Origin: DASXTS01 sp036505275
Lineage (GTDB): Bacteria; Actinomycetota; Actinomycetes; Mycobacteriales; Pseudonocardiaceae
Direction: 5' to 3'
DNA: 13,452 bases
NCBI GenBank assembly: GCA_036505275.1
Contig: DASXTS010000431.1
Location: 1-13,452 of the forward strand
The notes under the pieces are model-generated. The model was not told the DNA's origin. It worked only from the letters and a program-made list of their open reading frames with translations, and searched no databases. Every line of letters begins with the position of its first letter. Within the stretch, counting starts at the first letter, position 1. Of this stretch, positions 7,164 through 12,595 are shown piece after piece. Made by a program: the position numbers and the translations under genes.

Positions 7164-8507
7164 TCAGCGGCGCGGGTGCACAGCCAGCTCGTCGGCGATG
7201 ATGCTGACCACGGCTGGGTCCACGACCGGCGCCATGCCGGAGGCCAGGTTGCGCTCCACCGCCTCGACCACGACCACGTCGGCATCAACCAGCACCTTGA
7301 CGGCGTCGGAAGCCTCGGCGCCGGTGAGGGAGGTGTAGTAGACCATGTCGATGTCCGAGAAGGCGGCGGGCAGGTAGCGGCTGGCCGGCAGCAGGAAGGA
7401 GTCCGACAGCACGCCGACCGGCTCGGTGATCATTCCCGCGCCGGTGGTGGCGTGCAGGCGCACCGCGCCGCGCAGGTCCTCGAGCGGCTGGCGGGTGCGG
7501 TCCCGGCCGCCGTCCGGCGCGAGCGAGTAGAGCTGCCCGACATTGTGACCGCCGCGGCCGAGGAGCTTGGGCAGGTCGGCGGCCGCCTCAGCGCTGCGTT
7601 CCGGCCGGATCTGCCAGCCGGTGCTGACGCCGGGTTGGAGCTGCTCGGCGACCTGGCGCACCATCATGATCGCGCCGCGGTCGTCCCAGTGTGTGTCGAG
7701 CTGGTGGTAGGGCGGGTGGCCGTCCACGGTGGCGATCTGCCGCACGCCGTCCAGCAGATCCAGGGCGCCGGCCTCGGTCCGCACCCGTCGCCAAAATTCC
7801 TCCGAAGTGGCGGCTGCGCAACTCTTGCCGACGAATGTGTCCGGCATGTGGTCGGGTACGGCCGTTGTCTTGTCCGGCGGCACGACCAGCACGAACCTGC
7901 GCCCGGACGCCTCGACGGCGGTGCGCAGCCGGATCAGGTTGCCGATCACCTCGTCCATCGACCGCAACGGCCGGCACTTGCCCTGCACGTCGAAGCCGTA
8001 GTACAGCCAGCCGTCCTTGCCCTCGATCACCTTGGGGAAGCCGGCGGCCATCGGTGGTTCGGCGAGTCCGGGTGGCGACTGCACGCCGGCCGTGGTCGGC
8101 GGCGCGAACGGCGGGGCCTGCGCCGGCCATTTTTGTTGGACGAAGGGTGACGGCTCGCCGAATACGCCGCGGCTGATCCGGTCGACGCCGCGGATCGCCG
8201 AATCACGGAACGGCATGTGGTCGATGGCCCAGTCGGGCAGGCCGGCGAAGAAGCCCCAGCCGGCCAGCGGGCTCGGGAACCCGGCGAGCCTGTGGTTCTC
8301 GAACTCGGCCGGTCGCACGCCGATGGCCAGGGTCAGCGCGGGGACGACGAAGAACACCGCGGCGCAGATCAACGCCACGAGTTGGCGGCTGCCGTGCCGC
8401 GGCCGGTGCAGCGGGTGGTCGCTGGGCAACCACGACTCGTGGGCCAGTTTCAACGGCGGCAGGATGACCGTGCGCTCGGCATGGCGCTCCGGCTCCTCCA
8501 ACCGCAC
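7164..8507 (-). CDS. Membrane-anchored AlgJ/AlgX-like O-acetyltransferase (SGNH-type)
   Basis: Starting at GTG 8507 the protein has 447 residues: a cytoplasmic N-terminus, one membrane helix at about 43-63 (LVALICAAVFFVVPAL) and a large extracytoplasmic domain. Family landmarks are FENHRLAGFP just after the helix, LPDWAIDHMPFRDSAIR, EGKDGWLYYG, FVLVVPPDKTT, the DTHW motif (Asp271, His273) and SDSF with candidate nucleophile Ser370. These match the Asp-His and Ser catalytic positions of AlgJ/AlgX, which O-acetylate alginate; related proteins act on other polysaccharides. An upstream in-frame GTG at 8558 would add 17 residues, but TACTCT exactly seven bases before 8507 favours the shorter form. 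It faces the glycosyltransferase operon, fitting acetylation of the same surface glycan. No MBOAT acetyl-transporting partner is in the window. Family assignment is firm; substrate is inferred. Confidence 0.88.
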   Translation of the reverse strand: MRLEEPERHAERTVILPPLKLAHESWLPSDHPLHRPRHGSRQLVALICAAVFFVVPALTLAIGVRPAEFENHRLAGFPSPLAGWGFFAGLPDWAIDHMPFRDSAIRGVDRISRGVFGEPSPFVQQKWPAQAPPFAPPTTAGVQSPPGLAEPPMAAGFPKVIEGKDGWLYYGFDVQGKCRPLRSMDEVIGNLIRLRTAVEASGRRFVLVVPPDKTTAVPDHMPDTFVGKSCAAATSEEFWRRVRTEAGALDLLDGVRQIATVDGHPPYHQLDTHWDDRGAIMMVRQVAEQLQPGVSTGWQIRPERSAEAAADLPKLLGRGGHNVGQLYSLAPDGGRDRTRQPLEDLRGAVRLHATTGAGMITEPVGVLSDSFLLPASRYLPAAFSDIDMVYYTSLTGAEASDAVKVLVDADVVVVEAVERNLASGMAPVVDPAVVSIIADELAVHPRR

Positions 8508-8514
8508 GGCGCTC

Positions 8515-8520
8515 AGAGTA
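8515..8520 (-). promoter_or_regulatory. Candidate -10 box of leaderless AlgJ-like gene
   Basis: TACTCT on the minus strand lies seven bases before GTG 8507. It sits in the short divergent promoter region shared with the AraC-type gene, so that regulator could control both, which is inference. Confidence 0.55.
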
Positions 8521-8574
8521 TCCGGGGCGGGCCGTCCGACCGCTCGGACCGACGCCACTGTCGGACCCGCCAGC

Positions 8575-8580
8575 TACCGT
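8575..8580 (+). promoter_or_regulatory. Possible -10 box of AraC-type gene
   Basis: TACCGT fits TANNNT and lies eight bases before ATG 8589. It is one base off the seven-base spacing seen at the other five genes. No Shine-Dalgarno sequence precedes this start. Confidence 0.4.
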
Positions 8581-8588
8581 CGGACGTG

Positions 8589-9422
8589 ATGTATGTCGTC
8601 CAGCGACCGACCGATCCGGCGCTCCTGCCGTTCGTCAAGGCGTTCTGGTACTTCGCCGGACCGCCAATGCACCCGCGCGAGCGGGTCCTGCCGACCGGAG
8701 CCATGCAGCTGCTGGTGAACCTGCATGAGGACGAGCTGCGCAGCTCTGGAGCGGACGGCTGCGGCGTTCGCCGGGTCGCCGGCGCGGCGCTGCAGGGCGT
8801 GCTCCTCGGGCCGGTGGTGATCGATACCGCGCAGCAGCGGACCATCGTCGGTGTCGGGTTCCGCGCCGGCGGCGCCTTTCCGTTCTTCGCCGGCCCGGCG
8901 TCGGAGACCAGTGGCGAGCTGGCCGGGCTGGACACCCTGTGGGGACGAGACGGCGCCGCGCTGCGCGACCGCCTGCTGTCCGCCCTGCCGCGGTCGGCGC
9001 CGCCCGGGCCGGCCGGAGCGTTGGCTGTGTTGCGGGAGCTGGAGGCGGCCCTGCTGGCCCGGGTGGCGCACCCGCTGGTTCCAGACCCGGCGCTTGCGTT
9101 CGCGGTCGCCGCGCTCGAGCGCGGCGCCGCCGTCAGCGCGGTGGCCGAGCGCCTCGGTATCACCGGCAAGCGGCTCGGACACCGGTTTGGCGAGCGGATC
9201 GGCCTGCCCCCCAAGCGGTTCGCGCGGGTTCGCCGTTTCCAGCGGGTGCTCGGTTCGATCACGCCCGGCGTGCCGGTGGACTGGGCCCGGATCGCGGCCG
9301 AGCGGGGTTTCTGCGACCAGGCGCACCTCATCCACGACTTCCGGTCGCTGTCCGGGCTGAGCCCGTCGCAGTACCGCCCCCGCTCCCCCGCCGACCGCAA
9401 CCACGTCCCCCTGCCCGGCTGA
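8589..9422 (+). CDS. AraC-family transcriptional regulator (DUF6597-like N-terminus)
   Basis: The 277-residue protein starts at ATG 8589, with GTG 8586 as an adjacent alternative. Its N-terminal half (YVVQRPTDPALLPFVKAFWY, VLPTGAMQLLVNLHED) matches the DUF6597-type ligand or effector module that precedes AraC DNA-binding domains in actinobacteria. Residues from about 168 to 262 form the double helix-turn-helix, including VSAVAERLGITGKRLGHRF and the AraC signature region GFCDQAHLIHDFRSLSGLSPSQYR. It is divergent from the AlgJ-like gene and is followed 17 bases later by the VOC gene, a neighbour pairing that suggests local control. The effector is not apparent. Family assignment is firm; target genes are inferred from position. 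Confidence 0.93.
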   Translation: MYVVQRPTDPALLPFVKAFWYFAGPPMHPRERVLPTGAMQLLVNLHEDELRSSGADGCGVRRVAGAALQGVLLGPVVIDTAQQRTIVGVGFRAGGAFPFFAGPASETSGELAGLDTLWGRDGAALRDRLLSALPRSAPPGPAGALAVLRELEAALLARVAHPLVPDPALAFAVAALERGAAVSAVAERLGITGKRLGHRFGERIGLPPKRFARVRRFQRVLGSITPGVPVDWARIAAERGFCDQAHLIHDFRSLSGLSPSQYRPRSPADRNHVPLPG

Positions 9423-9426
9423 TTTC

Positions 9427-9432
9427 TACAAT
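9427..9432 (+). promoter_or_regulatory. Candidate -10 box of leaderless VOC gene
   Basis: TACAAT, the best -10 match in the window, starts four bases after the AraC stop codon and is exactly seven bases before GTG 9440. It suggests the VOC gene has its own promoter rather than depending only on read-through. Confidence 0.6.
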
Positions 9433-9439
9433 CCCCGCG

Positions 9440-9853
9440 GTGACCGCTCGCGCGATCATGGGCGGCATGACGATTCGCAGCATGTACCCGCGGCTCGTGG
9501 TGTCCAACGCGGCCGCGGCCATCGATTTCTACGTCGCCGCCTTCGGTGCCAAGGAGGTCGAGCGGTACGCCGACCCGGCCACCGGCAAGATCGTGCACGC
9601 CGCCGTCACGATCGGCGACATCTTTGTCGCCGTCAAGGACGAGGGCGACGGCGACCCGGCGCCCACCTCCCTCGGCGGCTCGCCGGTGATCATCGCCCTC
9701 GAGGTGGACGACGCCGATGCGGTGGGAGCCGCCATGGAGCGGGCCGGCGCCACGGTCGTCCACCCGATCCGCGACCAGGACTACGGCCAGCGCGGTGGCC
9801 GCCTGGCCGACCCATACGGCCACCTCTGGATGATTGCCGAACCCATGTCCTGA
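9440..9853 (+). CDS. VOC family protein (PhnB/glyoxalase-like)
   Basis: The protein has 137 residues from GTG 9440, or 128 from ATG 9467, where the usual family start (MTIRSMYPRLVVSNAAAAID) lies. ATG 9458 is a third option. GTG 9440 is preferred because TACAAT lies exactly seven bases upstream and no good ribosome binding site precedes the ATGs. Conserved PhnB-like features include YPRLVVSNAAAAIDFYVAAFGA, the metal-ligand-region histidine in KIVHAAVTIGD, LEVDDADAVGAAMERAGA and the C-terminal GGRLADPYGHLWMI. VOC folds bind a metal and act in glyoxalase, dioxygenase, epimerase or drug-binding roles; this subgroup has no settled reaction. It follows the AraC-type gene closely and may belong to its regulon. 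The family call is secure; the function is open. Confidence 0.9.
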   Translation: MTARAIMGGMTIRSMYPRLVVSNAAAAIDFYVAAFGAKEVERYADPATGKIVHAAVTIGDIFVAVKDEGDGDPAPTSLGGSPVIIALEVDDADAVGAAMERAGATVVHPIRDQDYGQRGGRLADPYGHLWMIAEPMS

Positions 9854-9873
9854 ATGCCGTACGGCAGCCGCGC

Positions 9874-9953
9874 GTGTCCGTGGGTGCGGCCGTTCCCACA
9901 CCGGTGTGTCCGCGGGTTCGGCCGTTCCCACACCGGCGTGTCCGCGGGTTCGG
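9874..9953 (+). repeat. 32-bp tandem repeat array, about 2.5 copies
   Basis: Units start at 9874, 9906 and 9938, each beginning GTGTCCGCGGGTTCGG (first copy diverged) and continuing with CCGTTCCCACACCGG in the first two. Copies join through CACACCGGTGTG (9897-9908), a perfect 12-bp palindrome that is one base short of perfect in the next junction (9929-9940). The array follows the VOC stop by about 20 bases. It is too regular for ordinary intergenic DNA and does not look coding. The core resembles the right-hand array on the opposite strand. Confidence 0.85.
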
Positions 9954-9957
9954 ACAC
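9938..9957. repeat. Perfect inverted repeat, 7-bp arms
   Basis: GTGTCCG and CGGACAC flank a six-base loop (CGGGTT) at the end of the 32-bp array. The transcript downstream of the VOC gene could form this hairpin. It lacks a U tract, so an intrinsic terminator is not supported, but a weak terminator or protein-binding site remains possible. Confidence 0.6.
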
Positions 9958-10008
9958 GTGAGTTGGCGGTTTCGGCACACGATCATGGTCCGAGGCCGCC
10001 GACACGGG

Positions 10009-10096
10009 CGACCCAACCGGCGAACACGCCCGACCCAACCGGCGAAGACACCCGACCCAACCGGCGAACACGGGCGACCCAACCGGCGAACACGCC
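10009..10096 (+). repeat. 22-bp tandem repeat array, four copies
   Basis: Four contiguous 22-bp units begin at 10009, 10031, 10053 and 10075. The core is CGACCCAACCGGCGAACACG and the last two to four bases vary between copies. The reverse complement, GTGTTCGCCGGTTGGGTCG, aligns with the left array's GTGTCCGCGGGTTCGGCCG at most positions, so the two arrays are related and point towards each other. The 55 bases between them contain GGCACACG, which echoes the repeat ends. Open frames through it on either strand encode only low-complexity Arg/Pro/Gly/Thr-rich peptides. Confidence 0.9.
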
Positions 10097-10138
10097 CGAC
10101 GGGTGACGGTGGGAGTCGCCGAAACGGGTCGGCGACCG

Positions 10139-10159
10139 CCTAGAGGGGTACACCTAGAG
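10139..10159 (+). promoter_or_regulatory. CCTAGAG direct repeat before the small membrane gene
   Basis: CCTAGAG occurs at 10139-10145 and 10153-10159, fourteen bases apart, ending two bases before ATG 10161. The interval holds AGAGGGG, a distant possible ribosome binding site, and TACACC, an imperfect -10 box six bases before the start. It may be an operator or promoter; the evidence is positional only. Confidence 0.3.
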
Positions 10160-10160
10160 C

Positions 10161-10445
10161 ATGGCCAAGCAACGGCGACGGCTCACCCGCGAGGACTTCG
10201 AGCGCGGGCTGGACGACTACCACGACCCTACCGCCGGCATCGGCGGCGCGGCACCGGCTCGTAGTGCACTGACCTTGCGCCTTGTGCTCGCGGCCTTCGG
10301 GCTGCTCTTCTGCGCCGGGGCGGCGTGGTTCGCCTTCGCGGCCGGGCTCGGCTGGCTCGGAATCGTGTTGGCGGTTCTCGCCGTCATCGCGCTCGGGGAC
10401 CTCGGCTGGGTGGCCTACCGCAAGTATCGGGGCGAGCCCGGCTGA
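10161..10445 (+). CDS. Small two-helix membrane protein, DUF6343-like
   Basis: This is a 94-residue protein with a charged N-terminal segment (AKQRRRLTREDFERGLDDYHD), then two membrane helices at about 38-60 and 63-86 and a short basic tail (YRKYRGEPG). The stretch ARSALTLRLVLAAFGLLFCAGA resembles the actinobacterial DUF6343 family, small membrane proteins of unknown function. Both termini are probably cytoplasmic. It stands alone on the plus strand, downstream of the repeat arrays, and ends eight bases before the stop of the convergent gamma-glutamyltransferase gene. ATG 10161 is the only convincing start. That the gene is real is likely from its length, codon bias and hydrophobic pattern; the family name is moderately sure and no function can be given. 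Confidence 0.75.
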   Translation: MAKQRRRLTREDFERGLDDYHDPTAGIGGAAPARSALTLRLVLAAFGLLFCAGAAWFAFAAGLGWLGIVLAVLAVIALGDLGWVAYRKYRGEPG

Positions 10446-10453
10446 CTCCGGGG

Positions 10454-12259
10454 CTACCGGCCCACGGCGTAGCCTTGGGCGCCGCGCGGGTTGGCTGCCG
10501 CGCGCAGAAAGCCGGTGGCGGGGTCGCGGGCAACTGCGGAGAGACGGCCGAGGGCCCACGGGCCGGCGTCGACCACGTCGTGCCCGCGCCGTCGCAGGTC
10601 GTCCAGGGTCGCGTGGCCGAGCCGGGACTCGACGACGACCTCCCGCGGTCGCCAGGCCCGCGGATAGAACGACGACGGGAACGCGCCGGTGTGCCAGGCC
10701 GGTGCATCGATGGCGGCCTGCAGGTCCAGGCCGCCCACCGCGTGCGCGAGCCAGAAGCACAGCTGCCATTGGTCCTGCTGGTCGCCACCGGGGGTGCCGA
10801 AGGCGAGCGTCGGCCGGCCGTCCCGCAGCGCCATGGACGGCGAGAGGGTGATCCGGGGCCGGCGCTTCGGCGCCAGCGAGTTGGGTAGGCCCTCCTCCAG
10901 CCAGAACATCTGCGCCCTCGTGCCGAGGCAGAAGCCGAGCGAGGGGATCGTGGGCGACGACTGCAGCCAGCCGCCCGACGGGGTGGCGCTGATCATGTTG
11001 CCGGCCGCGTCCACCACGTCGATGTGCACGGTGTCGCCGCGTCCCGCAAGCTCGGCTTGCGAGGCCTGCGAGGCCTGCGAAGCCGCCTCGGCGGCGAGCG
11101 GCGGCTGGCCGTCGACACCGCCGAGACCGGCACCGGACAGCACGAACGACGGCAGCCGCGGCGCCCGGCCGGCCGGCGCTCCCGGCCGCAGCTCGGCCGA
11201 CGCCGCGTCGCCTACCAACGCCCGTCGACCGTCCACATAGGACACGTCGAACAGCGCTTCGATCGTCGCCTGGTCGGCCGCGTCGCCATACCACGCCTCC
11301 CGGTCGGCGAAGGCCAGCTTGGCGCACTCCACGGCAAGGTGCACCGTCTCCGCGGTAGGTACACCGTCCACATAGGACAGCTCGAAGCCGGCCAGCAGCT
11401 GCAGTTGCTGCACCAGGGCCGGTCCCTGGGTCCAGGGCCCGCACTTGACCAGCGTCCAACCGCCGTCGAGCCGGACGAGCAGCGGCGACTCGTAAGACGC
11501 CTGCCAGCGGGCGAGATCGTCGCCCGTCAGCACGCCGGCATGGGCCCGGCCGGAGTCGTCGTGGAACTCGCCCCGGCAGAAGGAGTCGATGGCCTCGGCG
11601 ACAAAGCCGCAGGACCATGCCCGGCGGGCCGCCTCGAGCTGCGCCTCCCGGTCGGAGCCGGCCGACTCGGCCTCGCGCAGCAGCCGCTCCCAGGTGTCCG
11701 CGAGCACCGGCAGGCGCCACCGCTCGCCGGCCCGCGGCACCGGCAGCCACTGCTCCGCCGAGGTGGGCCAGTGCCGCCGGAACAGCGGCGCGGCCAGCGC
11801 GATGGTCGCCGGGATGCCGGGGACCAGCGGAAATCCGTCCCTGGCGTAGCCGATCGCCGGGCTCAGCACGTCGCGCAGCGTCCTGGTGCCGTGGTCGCGC
11901 AGCAACGTCAGCCAGGCGTCCCACGAGCCGGGCACGCACGCCGGGAGGAGCCCGTTGCCGGGGACAAGGGTCAGCCCGAGAGCGTCGCGGTAGTGCGCGA
12001 TCGTGGCGCCAGCCGGGGCGACACCCTGGCCGCACAGCACCCGCGGCGCGCCGCCGGCCACGCTGAAGATCGCCGGCACCTCGCCGCCTGGCCCAACCAG
12101 GTGTGGCTCGACCACCTGCAGCACAAAGCCGGCCGTGACCGCGGCGTCGAAGGCGTTGCCGCCGGCCTCCAGCATTGCCATGCCGGCGGCGGAGGCCAGC
12201 CAGTGCGTGGACGCGACCATGCCGTGCGTGCCGACAAGCTCGGGCCGGGTTGTGAACAT
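10454..12259 (-). CDS. ggt: Gamma-glutamyltransferase family protein (YwrD-like)
   Basis: The 601-residue proenzyme is an Ntn hydrolase that cleaves or transfers gamma-glutamyl groups, for example from glutathione-like substrates, after self-cleavage into two subunits. The N-terminal block (MVASTHWLASAAGMAMLEAGGNAFDAA, given here in overlapping parts THWLASAAG and GGNAFDAAV), VGPGGEVPAIF, CGPWTQGPALV and the small-subunit segments GDTVHIDVVDAAGNMIS and GTPGGDQQDQW identify the family. Thr410 is the predicted nucleophile, giving subunits of about 409 and 192 residues. No signal peptide is visible, unlike secreted GGTs, so it is probably cytoplasmic. Three QAS/QAE repeats lie just before the cleavage site. 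ATG 12259 is chosen because TAAGGT lies exactly seven bases upstream; the same bases also contain an AAGG. The open frame continues upstream but that part is antisense to other sequence. Confidence 0.93.
   Translation of the reverse strand: MFTTRPELVGTHGMVASTHWLASAAGMAMLEAGGNAFDAAVTAGFVLQVVEPHLVGPGGEVPAIFSVAGGAPRVLCGQGVAPAGATIAHYRDALGLTLVPGNGLLPACVPGSWDAWLTLLRDHGTRTLRDVLSPAIGYARDGFPLVPGIPATIALAAPLFRRHWPTSAEQWLPVPRAGERWRLPVLADTWERLLREAESAGSDREAQLEAARRAWSCGFVAEAIDSFCRGEFHDDSGRAHAGVLTGDDLARWQASYESPLLVRLDGGWTLVKCGPWTQGPALVQQLQLLAGFELSYVDGVPTAETVHLAVECAKLAFADREAWYGDAADQATIEALFDVSYVDGRRALVGDAASAELRPGAPAGRAPRLPSFVLSGAGLGGVDGQPPLAAEAASQASQASQAELAGRGDTVHIDVVDAAGNMISATPSGGWLQSSPTIPSLGFCLGTRAQMFWLEEGLPNSLAPKRRPRITLSPSMALRDGRPTLAFGTPGGDQQDQWQLCFWLAHAVGGLDLQAAIDAPAWHTGAFPSSFYPRAWRPREVVVESRLGHATLDDLRRRGHDVVDAGPWALGRLSAVARDPATGFLRAAANPRGAQGYAVGR
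11059..11085 (-). repeat. 9-bp tandem repeat in the gamma-glutamyltransferase gene
   Basis: Two perfect copies of GCGAGGCCT (plus-strand reading) and a diverged third encode Gln-Ala-Ser units in the loop that ends about nine residues before the self-cleavage Thr410. The unit is three codons long, so copy changes would keep the frame. Confidence 0.75.
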
Positions 12260-12266
12260 CGACTCG

Positions 12267-12272
12267 ACCTTA
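12267..12272 (-). promoter_or_regulatory. Candidate -10 box of leaderless gamma-glutamyltransferase gene
   Basis: TAAGGT on the minus strand is followed by seven bases and then ATG 12259. The embedded AAGG could also act as a ribosome binding site if transcription starts further upstream, so the two readings compete. Confidence 0.5.
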
Positions 12273-12306
12273 CGCACCAGGTGGCTTTTCGGCCGTTGTC
12301 GGGTCG

Positions 12307-12490
12307 CTACCGGCCGATGCCGCGGACCTGGAAGCCGACCCGGCGCAACAGGTCGAAGTCGAGCCGGTTCGTTCGGTGAGCACCACGATGGCGGCCCCGC
12401 CGTGGGCCGCCCGATACGGATCGTCGACGACCGTGAGGGCGTCCGTGGTCCCGGCCCCGGGGCCGGCAGGCAGGGGTCATAGCCGGCCAT
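12307..12490 (-). pseudogene. Possible remnant of a small frameshifted gene, unidentified
   Basis: Between the two divergent flanking genes the minus strand reads as coding-like sequence split over frames. An ATG at 12490 opens MAGYDPCLPAPGPG. A frame change near 12452 gives TTDALTVVDDPYRAAHGG followed by AAIVVLTER, and a second change near 12372 gives NRLDFDLLRRVGFQVRGIGR ending at a TAG (12309-12307). Third positions are G or C in 24 of 28 codons of the middle piece and all 20 of the last, unlike random intergenic sequence. A single inserted base at each junction or equivalent loss would restore one frame. I do not recognise the family. Sequencing error in GC runs or chance open frames are alternatives. 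Confidence 0.35.
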
Positions 12491-12582
12491 CTCGGGGCGA
12501 TCCTGCGGACGAACACGGGCCGCGGGTACCCGCCTGATCCGCCGACAACCGGAGATCAGCGGCGGACATTTCCGGCAGTGGA

Positions 12583-12588
12583 TAGCCT
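12583..12588 (+). promoter_or_regulatory. Candidate -10 box of leaderless aldo/keto reductase gene
   Basis: TAGCCT fits TANNNT and is exactly seven bases before GTG 12596. No ribosome binding site precedes that GTG, which supports leaderless expression. Confidence 0.55.
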
Positions 12589-12595
12589 GCACGCC

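Noticed and set aside
7110..7178. Hairpin spanning the two facing stop codons as a shared terminator
   Set aside because: The arms around CCGCCGCCTGA and TCAGCGGCGCGG pair only imperfectly and no T tract follows on either strand. It is not strong enough to call.
8508..8558. GTG 8558 as the start of the AlgJ-like gene
   Set aside because: It has only a weak GGCGGG upstream, would place the coding region across the TACTCT promoter hexamer, and adds 17 residues with no family support.
9690..10082. Minus-strand open frames through the repeat region
   Set aside because: They encode low-complexity Arg/Gly/Pro/Thr peptides that simply translate the repeats, and they overlap the VOC gene antisense. 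No start signal or domain was seen.
9874..10096. Tandem repeats as a CRISPR array
   Set aside because: The units are contiguous or share the whole period, with no unique spacers of constant length, and no cas gene is nearby.
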